Below, piece by piece: positions 44,204-56,400 of a stretch of DNA of 64,000 nucleotides. Position numbers and translations under genes: made by a program. The stretch lies in contig CAXIPT010000001.1 in NCBI GenBank assembly GCA_964030475.1, positions 15,753,763 through 15,817,762 of the forward strand, given 5' to 3'. Within the stretch, counting starts at the first letter, position 1. Each line of letters opens with the position of its first letter. The notes under the pieces were generated by a model. The model ran no database searches and was not told the DNA's origin. It saw only the letters and a list, made by a program, of their open reading frames with translations. The stretch is from Tethya wilhelma. Lineage: Eukaryota; Porifera; Demospongiae; Tethyida; Tethyidae.

Positions 44204-47200
44204 GTATTAATGACCATAACATCAACACTCTTTCAGCTACCATCACAGTCCCTACCAACAAGCGTCCCAAGCTGTTGGGTGTTGGTGGCTACAACCTCCG
44301 ATCTCTTCAAGACATGACTGGTGTGAGAGCAGACATGATCAGCGAGGATCAGTTGTCTGTCTTTGCACCAAAAAAAGAAGCCATGGAAGAATTCAGAGAG
44401 ATTGTGGATGGAATCCTAAATGAAACGGTAGCAAATAAGAGCATGCAGACATTTTGACAAGTTTTCAACTATTCAGCATAGAATTCTCCATAGTTAGAGA
44501 GATAGATACTTAGAATGTTATTTGCACGTAATATTACTGGTGTCTTGGTGTCATTTTCTAAAATTTTTCCCCTCTTATTTTTAGGAACCTGAATTTGAGA
44601 TTGATTCTAGCCTTACAGCCACTGTCGTGGAGCAGAGAGACTATGGATTCATCATACAACTTGCCCCAGGTGTTACCTCTCTACTGCACATCAGTCAGCT
44701 CAGTCATGATCATGTAAGTATGCCAGCCATGCACCTAGTCTGGTACATTTACTAAAGTCCATCTGGTTTGAGAATATCCAACCAATTTCAAAATTTCAAG
44801 CACCATTGGAAAGCGTTCGTTCTCCCTGTTCTGGCTTTTCCAGCTTCCTTCGCCTCACCAGATGGACTTTACTATGTAGCAGGAAGTTTTTGTGGAGCGT
44901 ATTTTTTGCTTTTTTTTGCTGATCACTCTTGTTCTGTGAAATAAGTTTAGTGCACTTGTTTTATCACTCAAGTACTTTATGGCATGTAGACATTGGTAGT
45001 CTGATTAAATTTTATTCCCTCCAATATTATGTGCTATACGGTAGTTGAATGTTTCAGATTCTATTACTATAATTTAATACTGTTGGCGGATTGTCAAAAA
45101 TTTAGTGATTGGCGGATTTTATTTTTAAGGATGCTATTTTACTTGCACACAGATCAAAAATATCAGTGATTATCCTCTCAAAGTTGGAGACGAGGTTACT
45201 GTGAAATACCAGGGGAAGAATCTCAGAGGAAGGCACATGGTGTCAGCTAAAGCCCTTACAGCTAGTCCAAAAGTACGTTCACATAGCTCCTCTTCATCCA
45301 GCAGTGACGGTAGCACCAATGTGTCTAGAGAAAGAGCTCTTGTAAAGGTGAGTTATTGCAACTGCCTTTAGTAGAGCAGCATCAGTATGTGTATAGTGTA
45401 GTTATTTAGCAACGTCATTTAATTGTCAACTCCAATGTAGGGATTTAAGGTTGGTTCAATCATTCCAGCTAAAGTTATTGAAGAAAGAGAGTTTGGGTTC
45501 ATTGTAGAGCTAGCAAAAGGCGTCACCACATTCTTGCACTTCAGTCATATCACCCAAGATCAGGCAAGCTAGTCCAGCCCAGCTCAGTGTATCCATGCTC
45601 GGGAAGTTGTGATCTGATACCAATTTTACATCATCTAGGTTAAGAGTATGAAAGAATTGAAAGACAAATTTCCTATAGAAGTAGGCCACGAGGTCATGGT
45701 GAAGTATTTAGGGAAAAATCCTCAAGGAAAGCACTTGGTATCACATCAAGCCAGTATTCCTCAGCCAACAAAGGTACGCTGTGGAGTGAAATTTGGTGGC
45801 ATTGGTCAGCTTAGTCGTGATATACAGGCCATACATTGAATCACTGCCTTCTGTGACTTTTTAAAAAATAATTTATGATAATACAGGAATTTGAAGTTGG
45901 TTCAATTATTCCAGCTAAAGTTATTGAAGAAAGAGAGTTTGGGTTCATTGTGGAGCTAGCAAAAGGCGTCACCACCGTGTTGCACTTTAGCCAGATCACC
46001 CATGATCAGGTAAGCTAGTATAGCTCAGTGTATTGGATCCACTTGTATGATGATTCTGAATCATTTTATTTTAATCATGTAGATTTGGAGTATGAAACAG
46101 TTAAAGAATACAATTTGTATAGAAGTAGGTCAAGAGGTCATGGTCAAGTATTTAGGAAGAAATTCTAATGGAAAGCACTTGATATCTCATAAAGACTTCA
46201 TTAAGTCCACAGAGGTATGAAAGTTGTTTTTTGTTTGTTGGTGATATATAGGCTGTGCCGGCAGTCAAAACCAGATCTATGACATTTGGAAGCAACAAGG
46301 TCATTCACTAACACTCCATGTATGGTTTTCTTTTGGTCACATCCAAACCATAGGTTGAGTGTGAGTGACTGACTACCCTAGCCTCGTAAACCAGGCCTTC
46401 CCCACTATGCTTATTTTAAGCACTTAGCAATATACAGTGCCCGGGGAGGGCCTGGTTTGTGAGGCCGTTTCAGTTTCACTTTGTGTATTAAAACAAGCAT
46501 TCAAACGGACTCTACATTAAAAATGAAACTATGGCTAATGCTACGATAATGCAGGAATTTGAAGTTGGTTCAACTATTCCAGCTAAAGTTATTGAAGAAA
46601 AAGAGTTTGGGTTCATTGTAGAGCTAGCAAAAGGTGTCACCCCCATCTTACACTATAGCCAAATCATCCATGATCAGGTAAAGTACAGCTTAGTGTATTG
46701 GATCCAAGGCTCTTGAACCACTTGTGTCATGATTCTGAACCATTGTAATCATGTAGATTGACAGTATGAAAGAGCTGAAGGACGTTTTTTCTGTAGAAGT
46801 AGGTCAAGAAATCATGGTCAAGTATTTAGGAAGAAATTCTAATGGAAAGCACTTGATAACACATAAAGACTTCATTCCTAAGCCCACAGAGGTATGAAAG
46901 TTTGTTTGGTTTTTCTGTTTGTTTTTAAGTCACCAAATTATAATACAGGAATTTGAAGTTGGTTCAACTATTCCAGCTAAAGTTATTGAAGAAAAAGAGT
47001 TTGGGTTCATTGTAGAGCTAGCAAAAGGCGTCACTGCATTCTTGCGCTTCAGTCAGCTCACCCATGATATAGTAAGTTAGCAAGGCTTATGTACCTAAGT
47101 GAAATTGTGGTATATCAGATCATATCATTGTAATTATGTAGATTGACAGTATGAAAGAATTAAAGGACATTTTCCCTGTAGAAGTAGGTCAAGAAATCAT

Positions 47201-47993
47201 GGTCAAGTATTTGAGACTCAGTCCTCAAGGAAGGCACATGATTTCACATAAAGCTCTTGTTCCCACTGATTCCACAAAGGTATAGTAAAAATTATGCACT
47301 CGAATGAATTTTTTTTTAAAAAAAATAATGCGTTGGCCGGGAGTCGAACCCGGATCTATTGCTTGGAAGGCAACAATGCTAACCGTTACACCACCAACGC
47401 TCACTTGGTGGTGGCACACAATTTGTCACTTTTTGTAGTAAACCAAGCCCACATTGTTTTGACTAAAATGAGACCACTCCCTTATTTACTCACTCTAATA
47501 CAAACACTCAGTCTCCATGGAATTTCGCATGTGACATGTTGTTTGGTTGTTGTTTAGGAAATACCATTTGAGATTGGTTCGACCATCGAAGCAAAGATTA
47601 TAGGAATACGGAAGATTGGCTATAAATTGGAGCTAAGTCCTGGAGTCCGTGCATTTATGCACAAATCACACATCAGTCACAAAGAGGTGAGTCATATCGA
47701 ACAACACCAATAGTTATTATGGTCCACTTTCAGTGGAAACTTGGAAGGAAGAAGTAATAATAATTATGAACAGTAATGTAAATTTGGCTTGTTATCCTTT
47801 AATTATTATTATCATCATTGTTTTATTACTGAGGCTGTCCACTCAATGTATACATTAGATTGATGACATTGGTGAGGTGCCTCTGGAGGTTGGGGACACC
47901 ATCAAGGTCAAGTACGTGGGAACAGACAATGAAGGTCTCCCTCTCTTGTCCCGTAAAGCTCGATTTGAACCACCACCAACAGACTCAGCTTGA
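40290..47993 (+). CDS. PNPT1: Mitochondrial polynucleotide phosphorylase with six S1 domains (gap in RNase PH 1)
   Basis: Exon 1 (40290-40594) encodes a Ser/Arg-rich leader fitting mitochondrial import, ending HSVNVEVGG. Exons 40695-40755 and 40875-40923 give [13 protein letters not shown] and [13 protein letters not shown], the start of RNase PH domain 1. An N at 40924 hides the rest of that domain. Exons from 40938 give the helical domain, RNase PH domain 2 ([73 protein letters not shown]) and a KH domain ([18 protein letters not shown], 44237-44427). Six S1 modules follow, each on two exons: 44585/45153, 45441/45639, 45887/46083, 46555/46757, 46949/47142, 47558/47859. Normal PNPases have one S1. 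The enzyme degrades RNA by phosphorolysis and supports mitochondrial RNA import and turnover. One intron (45564) uses a GC donor. Confidence 0.92.
40924..40924. other. Single N hiding missing PNPT1 exons
   Basis: Left of the N the frame codes RNase PH 1. Right of it GATTTTTTTCCAG is an intron end followed by an exon of the helical domain. Roughly 180 residues expected between the two are absent. The N thus marks a collapsed gap, not one unknown base. Confidence 0.8.
41087..41224. mobile_element. MITE with TACCRTAGATC termini
   Basis: TACCATAGATCGGGAAATTT at the left and AAATTTCCTGATCTACGGTA at the right are inverted copies. No ORF. In a PNPT1 intron. Confidence 0.85.
41496..42253. mobile_element. 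Non-autonomous element with TAAGCCTCGGC termini
   Basis: TAAGCCTCGGC at 41496 and GCCGAGGCTTA at 42243-42253 are perfect 11-bp inverted ends of a 758-bp insert in a PNPT1 intron. An internal hairpin at about 41750-41812 has arms AACGCAACAGCA and TGCTGTTGCGTT. No transposase seen. Confidence 0.7.
44156..44201. repeat. (CA)n microsatellite in PNPT1 intron
   Basis: About 22 CA units, 35 bases before the KH exon. Confidence 0.95.
44751..44873. repeat. Small inverted-repeat element, AGTCCATCTGG family
   Basis: ACTAAAGTCCATCTGGT and ACCAGATGGACTTTACT face each other 90 bases apart in the intron inside the first S1 domain. ACTAAAGTTGATCTGGTTTG at 49791 looks like a related half copy. Confidence 0.75.
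45011..45128. repeat. Rearranged copy of the TACCGTATAGC MITE
   Basis: TATTATGTGCTATACGGTA (to 45043) is the inverted left end of the element at 38763. GGCGGATTGTCAAAAATTT at 45087 is its inner arm. Confidence 0.7.
45441..47279 (+). repeat. Four tandem S1-domain exon pairs in PNPT1
   Basis: Units 45441-45773, 45887-46214, 46555-46891 and 46949-47279 each hold a 123-bp exon and a 132-138-bp exon, all phase 0. The first exons are almost identical in DNA (AGTTGGTTCAACTATTCCAG, GAGTTTGGGTTCATTGTAGA). The second exons share ATGAAAGARYTRAARGAC and GAAGTAGGTCAAGA. Introns are short and partly alike. This is recent serial duplication. S1 units 1 and 6 are more diverged. Confidence 0.92.
46379..46465. 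repeat. Foldback, TAGCCTCGT family
   Basis: TAGCCTCGTAAACCAGGCCT pairs with AGGGCCTGGTTTGTGAGGC 50 bases on. In a PNPT1 intron between S1 units 3 and 4. Confidence 0.85.
47329..47400 (-). tRNA. tRNA-Gly (TCC) in a PNPT1 intron, antisense
   Basis: A 72-nt gene with acceptor GCGTTGG/CCAACGC, discriminator A, D arm TGGTGTAACGGTTAGCA, anticodon arm TTGCCTTCCAAGCAA (anticodon TCC) and T arm CCGGGTTCGACTCCCGG. A run of eight Ts follows its 3' end as a pol III terminator. It closely matches animal tRNA-Gly-TCC and is transcribed against PNPT1. Confidence 0.95.
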
Positions 47994-48366
47994 TCATTGG
48001 ACTATATAGCTGCATATATGCATGATCTACACATACCGCAACCAGCAGAGAGTAGACTTAGTATTATATTAATTAATTTTTATAATAACAATAATTATTA
48101 TCTTTGAACCAAACCACAATGGTTATATTGTCACGTGTTTGAATGACACGTTATGTACATAATTATTATTATTATTAGGTATGTAACAATACTTTTCAAT
48201 TTTGTCAACACAATACAAGATTACAAAGAGGGTATAAAAAAATTAATATCAACAAGAATTGCCAGTTCTGATTGTGAATGATTCAACATAATAAAAAAAA
48301 TGTGCACATCTACATTATAGTATAGGTGCAGTGCATGTGTGTGGAGCATGTATCATACACAGTCAG

Positions 48367-51300
48367 CTAGTTGAATAGGAGCTTGACGGCCGGTCTATCC
48401 TGGTCCAGTGGTGATGAACAAAACGGACACCTTGCTGTCCACTCGCTGGCTAAATGAGGTATCTTCACTGACAACCAGTATCTATTGTGAAACAAGAGAC
48501 AGTTAAGTCACAAACACTTCATCACTGATGTTGGTCTGCATTCATCTAGTGGCGCACTGGCAATTGATACTCTCATGCATGAAAGAGATGAAGCTGGTTT
48601 ACGGGGTATAGCTGTAAAGATAAAAATTAATAATTAACTTGCAACTCACTGTGTGGTCTTCTCAGTGGTGACGTGGCCACATGGAACAAAGGCGTGGGTC
48701 AGTGGGCCGTCATCGATGAAGAATCCACGCTCCAAACCAAGATCCAACTTCACGTAGGGCCCCGTTTCAAAACACAGTGGACACGTCCGTTGTAGGTTGT
48801 CCTCGTGAGGTGCTGCCTTCCAGTTGTGGTAGCTGTAGACGTGACCGCAGGCAAGGTAGACCCACGGCTCTCTAGAGGCCACTGAGGCAGCCTCATCCAA
48901 ATCCTGGGCATGGTTGTGAGCGTATGCATGTATGTACTCGTAATTCCAGGTTCTACATATACTGATATTTGTTCAGGTTATGTTGGCTAACAAATCTGGC
49001 TACAGGAGAGGCCTTTTTGGATGGCTACATAAGTCAGAATGACCTCAACTGGTCATCCTGATCACAATCTACCTCATACTTTTTTGTAAAATGCTCTGAC
49101 TTTGAGTTAAGAGAGTTCTGTGTAGGTTAAAGGTTCTTAAACAAATTTTTTACTAAATTAGCACAGCCATGAGTCTGAAAAGGAAGAAGATGACTTGCCA
49201 GTTTTTCCAAGAGTGTAATGGGAGCTTAAATGTTGTGTATTCTGTGTATTTATAGTGTCACCTCATGCAGACTGACCGTGCTAGTGCTGACTGCTGACAT
49301 GGCAGATTCACTCCTGAAGTGAAGTGTTAGAAAGTTCACGGGGCACTGTGGAGACTTCTCATTGAGAGACTTCCTGTGCTCTCTGAGGATGGTGTGACTG
49401 ACCCCTTGCTCCAGACCGATGGCCGTCCTCCACATGAGGGTGATACCACACAGATCAATGAGACAACCGTCTGTAAGAATGTTAGTCTCTTCAGGGACCT
49501 GGGGAGGAGTAAGAGAGATCAAGTTGAGCAACAAAATTATTTAAAAAATCAGCCTTTTAAATGATTCAAGCTATATCCAGAAGGAGGTACGAGCTACTAT
49601 ATACACTGAGCTGGTACTTTGATAATTCTGCAGATGAGACCTAGCCTCGTGCCCAGGCTACCCTGTGTGGCTTGAGAATTAAATGCGGGGAACAAGGTCT
49701 GGGAACGAGGCTACTGAAATGATCACATGCACCAAAAATGCAAGCTTAGCACAATATACAGCTGTTGTACCTCCTCTGAAGTCAACAGACACTAAAGTTG
49801 ATCTGGTTTGAGAATGGCACCGGAAGTTTAACACGTGGTCGATAATAAGATTCGTGACGTTCATAATACATGCCAGTCAATACTATCTTATGGTCGATAC
49901 TTTCCTTATGGGATATACAGCTAACTTTTGACTGGTAAGGCACAGATAGCTGAAAAAGCAACCAAAAGAACAGTGCATTCCAATGGCATTTGAAATTGGT
50001 TGGATAATAAGAATTTTTTTCTACCTGGGAATAAAACAATCAATAAACATGATACTCCTTGTCAGAAACACCTACTATACTTAATAAACTCAAATGCACG
50101 ATGTTACAGTTGTCAATTCCTTAGACTTATGGATGGCTATATTTCGGAGATGAAAGTGCAACACTGCCACTTTCAATATCAGCTGCCACTTCAACGGTGT
50201 TCATTCCAGGTGGAAAATCTATTTGAATAGGTCCAACATTTGGAGGAGGTAAAAAACAACCTTCCTCAACATTGTTGAAGAGGGCAAGATAGTAGGTAGA
50301 GGTCATGTTGAAGGATACTTGCACTCCACCGCTGACATTCTCCCGCACAGCAAGTAGTTTTTTGCTGAGGCTTATACCTAGGTTTTGTTTGTGAGGTGTA
50401 GAGTTCTTGAAGATGATACAGCCAGGTGTTCCCTTTCCTGTCTTCCTCAGTTGTACAAATCCTCTTTCCATGTATGCTTCATAATTAAATCCATCTTCAG
50501 CATCCATTGTTATGTTCCCATCAATAAAATCCATTTGTGGCCCGACTGGTATTCTTGCCTGAGCCAGGCTGGTCTGGTTGGTTTGGTTTATTTGGTTTTC
50601 TGCTAGAGTAACTTGAAATTGAGTGTCCCATTTCAAATCTCCCCAGGTTGGATACTCTTGCAGAGCAGAAAGAACAAGTTCTTTCCAAACTATATTTTGC
50701 ACACCTTCTTCCTGTGAATGGTCTTGGTAGAGAACAAAGTGCCAGCCTTGATTAGTCAAGTTTTTCCCATTAAACTGAAGATTCACATCTGACATGGTGA
50801 ATTTAACTGTTCTTTGAAATACAGAAGCATAGCTTGTAGTCACTAAAGATGCAGTTTTACAAAAAGTCTATTATAATGCTAAGCCCTTGTTTTTATATAT
50901 ACTGTACTTTGGACAACCACAATTTGTAACCACCATAGATAACATCTAACATAAAAGGCACGTGACATTCAATATAGCATGTGACATACCTTGTACGTTA
51001 GATGATACAGTAATTACGTCCAGTGGGTTGCATTACAGATTATGTAATGCAGTGCTGTAGTAGAGAAACCATACAAACTCTCTCTACTGTCTCTCTACGG
51101 GCAACGTCATTCACGTGATTTTGCGTACCAGGCTCTCTCCCTTCCTATTTTGTACGTGCACGTGCATAAATATTCACTGGGAGAGAGCCTGGGAACAAGG
51201 CTATGCCCAACACGGTTAGGTCTGTTGTAAAGATGATGATTGAAGAAGAGCTCACAAAAGAAGGAAATAAACTCACAGAGACACTCGGGACAAAAAGGTG

Positions 51301-51791
51301 ACCTGTTCCAAGTATCATGGTAAAAAGGAAGTAAACGAGCGCCCACACAGTGTGTAGCACTGAACAAAATGTGTAGAGTCTGGCATCTTCCCAAAACAAA
51401 ATAACATAATCATTACACTGAAACGCCTTGCTCCGGGACAAATGCAAACTTCAAGCTATACATCATGATGGCCAACAGTGACACGGGGTCTGTGATATCC
51501 ATAGTACTGATGTTGATGGAGATACACCTGGCTGGCAGTGATCTTATCAGTTCACATGGTAACTACTGGTTATAGTCAAGAATTTTGAGGTTAGTCTTAT
51601 CATTTCAAGAGGTCACTACCAACTACAACTCCATCCAACCCCGTTTCCCACCAAGAATGTGAAGGGGAAAAAAAAATTCTTGCAATCATGCCCATATTTA
51701 TGTGTGACATTTCTGCAATGCAGCAAGTAAAATGTAGCTACCTGTATACGATGGCACACACACATGCAAACAAAGAAAAGCTTTCTCAAAG

Positions 51792-51832
<41 letters not shown>

Positions 51833-53391
51833 TCGCATCCACTCACCGAATCACCAGGTGATCTCGATGATCTTTGTCCTCTTAGTTTCCGTACGTTTCC
51901 CATGACGGTGACCTCTCTCCACTCCCCTGGGTTCACCCCCGACTCAAAGTTACCAGTGGGTCTCATGTAGGCAATACCATTTGTTGTCAGTCCATCATGC
52001 TCTTTGGTAGGCAGCTGCCACATTGGAGCATTCACCTGGGACAGACGAGAAGTTGTGAATGACATGTGGAGTTCCAAACAACAACAACAACAAAAACAAA
52101 AATAAGAAATGGTAATGTTAGTCTGGATATCAAGCTTGATCCATTCTATCTCATATTGTGCAAACAGCAGTGTCTAAACTCTATGGGTTCATTCGTTCAC
52201 ACAACCCCCCCCCCCAATAACATCAACAAAAAAAGTAAAAGGGGTTAGCACAGAAACGGGACTACGTATCTTAACTACAGACCAAAGTAGTGGTTATTAT
52301 AATATGATGTGTACCATCGTGCATACTGCACTTACAGAGAGCTGTATTCTCCCTTGTGTGTCAAATGCAGCTGCATACAGTCTCGCTGAATAGGGTGGTT
52401 TTCTCTCACACTGGATCCTACATGCATAGCGAGACACGGTGCTGTTTGGCTTGTACTGCTTCTGTCCATTTTGACCAGTAATTGTTTCCACGACAACGAA
52501 ATCTATTGCTGAATCTGCAGACCGACCAATCTACATACAAGGAGAGGATTCTGATTATCATCACACACACACACATACATACACACTAAGAGGAGAGTAC
52601 AAGAGTTTACATATGTAGTACACGGAATGGGATAGTCACAATACTCAGCACATTAGATGTAGAATATGCATAGATTTTTATTATTGTATGCACTTAAGAG
52701 TAATGGCAACCGCCCTCCTAATCAGATCAACCCTGTCCAATAATCATTTAACGACATGACAAAACGAAGTAGCCAGGATGAGTGACTGCTGTCAGAGATT
52801 AAAGCCAACTGATGGTCAAAGCCAAAAAAAAAACAAGTCGAGCACCTCTACAGAAAGCTCAACTCAATTCAAAGCTTCTACATTGTTTTATCTTTGGGGA
52901 TACAGACAGTGTGCAAGTAGAGTCATACCAGTCGACAGTGCAAAGTGAATTATAGACTCAAATTTCTCTACTCCAGTTCCATGCACTCATCACATGCATG
53001 CACACACAACCTCATACCCAGGCTCTCCCCTTTGACCTTTCATACACACACCCACACACACGCACATAAAGAGAGATCCATTTCCAACCTGCAGTATGCA
53101 ATATAAGATCTAGCCTTGTAACCAGGCCAGGCAATCCAAAGGAAAGAGAACTCTCCCCTCTACTTCAAACACCTAGCTACAAGACTACCCACACATGTGA
53201 CTTTCACAATAAGCTGTGCATCTAAGCACTACATGTAGGTGAGTGTATGTATGCGATGCATTCAGTCTGTACCTGAAAGAGATCTGTACTGCTGTCGTGA
53301 CCGTACTCTGTGACACAAGAGCTGGAGGAGGACTTGGACATGGTCACTGTATGAGTCGATTTACGAGCAAGAGAGTCAGTATCCTGTATAC

Positions 53392-53438
<47 letters not shown>

Positions 53439-56400
53439 TATTGCTTAGAAACGAAGCGTTTCAGCATGATATTTCTGGCCAGTGTGCCGGGCCACAGAGA
53501 ATGGAGGGTGGCTGAGAAGTACAAGGCAGTGAAATAGAGGTACACAAAATTAAACGAATTATCTACACGACCAACCACTCACTCACTCACTCATAATAAT
53601 AGCACATTAGGTTATGTCCACTATATGCTGGCAAGTTTACTTTGTGCTCTGTGCTCACACATGCAGGCACACACACACAGACATCTGTATATGCAACGTT
53701 ACCACAGTCGCAGCCTAGTTATGGTCCATGGTGTGTTCTCTACAGCTGCTTTACACACCGTTACATGTCCAGTTACATTTTATACAATAATGAACTCTTA
53801 AAAAATAGAATAACATCATGCAGGAAACGCTGTAGATTAGGTTACATCATCAAATTCAAGTACATGTGCAGATGCTCGTGAAGCTAGTTAAAGCTCTTAA
53901 GAAACACTTCCGCTGGTTCTTGTGTGGAATAGTATTAGGACCCTTCCTAATGTTCCTCTTGTAGACTCACAATGCACTCGTTTCAGAGTCATTTGTAGTA
54001 ATGGCTAAACACATTTAGTGTTTTTGTTTTTTTTCAATGGCAGTGAATAGCTTTAGGTCATGACATTCGATTCATACAGCTGCCTGTTCTATTGTAGAGA
54101 GATGTAGTGTTTGTCTCGTTCTTTTTGCTTGTCTTTGTGCCGAAGACAATCACTGTGTGTTTATGCTAGGTGCAACACTAACAGTGACTGGTCAGACATG
54201 GTCAATCATACGGAGTGAATCATTGGGATGCAATGAATGGATGAGTAAATGGAGACTACAATAAATAGCTAGGCATGATATAGCTTCCAACAATGTGGCT
54301 TTAGTATGTGGGAGTGTAATTTGTAGCACACAATCTATTCCCAAGCTGTTTATATGTAGGTCTCAGGGCAGCTATCCACCCAACAGAAGCAGCTGTTGCC
54401 AAAAAATAAAGTAATGGATGGGTGGATTGAAAATTGTGCACGAGCTCCATCAGCAAAATAGTTTGGACAACACAATCTGGTGTGAGCAATGAGGCATGGA
54501 CTGACACAGAATGGACAGAATCTGTATTATGTGTAGTATTCTCAAACGTAAAAACCAGTCCAAACAGGCTAACAAATTCAAGTAACTATAATACACACAC
54601 CTCCTCAATCAATTGAAAGTGTACTTGATGTAGCACTGTAGCTAAGGGTATAAAACAAACGTACCATAGGGTCTCTCACTATGGGAGACACACCAGTGGC
54701 CTTGGGCTGCTTCCGTAAGACATATCTGTGGCACATTTTGGAGGAGATGGCTGGACAGGGCAGAGAACCGTTAGACCTGGGTGGGGGAGGGAGAGGGAAG
54801 AGGGAGAAATTGATAACAATTATTATTCCAATTTTGAAATATGAAACAAACCACAATGCATTATGTGGTAGGTATAAAGGGTCACATTTCAATGTTTACT
54901 GTTTAGCTACTAGAGTACTCTGTTTTGAAACTGTCTATTATTATCAGTAACAGATAACTTCACCATGGCCATCCTGTACATGTGGGAGTTCATTATACCT
55001 AGAGATGCAAGCTCACTGCAATGGCTGCATGCAAACTGCACTTGTGTACTATAATATTATATAACCTACACATAAGCATGACCTCATCCCTTCCATAACA
55101 ATATTTTTATAAACATTACAGGCCCCTGGGAGCAATATTTAGTCACACATGATGAGGCACTTCCACCAACTATTGAAGGATATAGAACTGTATCGTGCAT
55201 GCACACAATGTCCAAATTTGAAATGTGCTGATCACCACAGTGACTCATTTGGAGCAGGTCAACTCCCACTGGGATCAGTGAAGCATCTGTTGTTGTTGTC
55301 AGTCTATGGGAACTGACTCTGAGCTATATACATGTAGGTGCTAACTCAGCACAGTGCCAAATTTGGACCACACAGAGAGAACCATGGGATAAGTCAATTA
55401 AGAGAGAGTAAACTTTTGTGAGGAGCAATTACACACACAGAGGAACATGGCTGTCTTCTTTTTGTGAGTGTGTGTGGCTGTTGTTTAATAACCATTCCAT
55501 AAACACATGGTCGACCGGCACTTCAAAAGAACACTTCTTTTTGTCAATAACTAGAAAGGGAGTGAACTTGATACCATGATAAACGAGGCCAATTACTTAG
55601 AAGAACACCAACAAAAGAACAATTTTCACTTTGGAATCCATCTTGAAAGACCCTCAACCACTCTCTTTGCTGTGGGTGATATCATGGTGTTCCATAAGAG
55701 GCTGACACTTGCACAAAGCCATACCAGGTATCCCATTAACAAGAACTTTACCCATGGTGACAAGTGGCTAGAAATTTACACCAGTGGGCAATAATTATTA
55801 CTAAAACAATCAAGTTAATGCTTAATAGTTATCGCCAGACAATACACCATTGTAGACCCAATTCCCAGTTATGCTGTAAGCACATGTAGTACATAGAACA
55901 TGACCCACTATCAGCAACTTGGGACAAACAACTAATCACTACACAAAACAGCTGGTCAATGAAAACACTCCACATACACACGTGTACATACATACATACA
56001 CAGCTTGTCTAAAATGTATATATATACCATACTAGGTAACTAACGCACAGTGTGATAATTTTATGTATAGTGTGAGAGCACCAGTACAATGTGGGGGTTG
56101 TAGTTTGTGTCAGGGTGGGGGACCGAGACAGAGCTCTGAAACATTACAAATACTGGTACTGAGCTCATCATTTAATATGCACAACATATCAAATTATGTG
56201 ATGAATAACTTAATATTGGATACATATATGCACAGCATGCTGTCATCCCTCAGCTAAAATGTTGGCACCAGCAATGAGAAACAGCTGGCAGGCTTAGCAA
56301 CAGCTTGCAGCATTGGAGGTGTGAGATATAGTGGATACTGTAGGTGAACTCACCCAAGGATTAGAAGCTCCCCATAGATTGGTGCATTTGGATCCGGTGA

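Noticed and set aside
45441..47279. CRISPR-like array, because of regularly spaced similar units
   Set aside because: Units are 300-plus bp protein-coding exon pairs with splice sites; this is a domain duplication in an animal gene.
51764..51970. ORF with THTHTH tract
   Set aside because: It is a translated CA repeat over an antisense Pellino exon.
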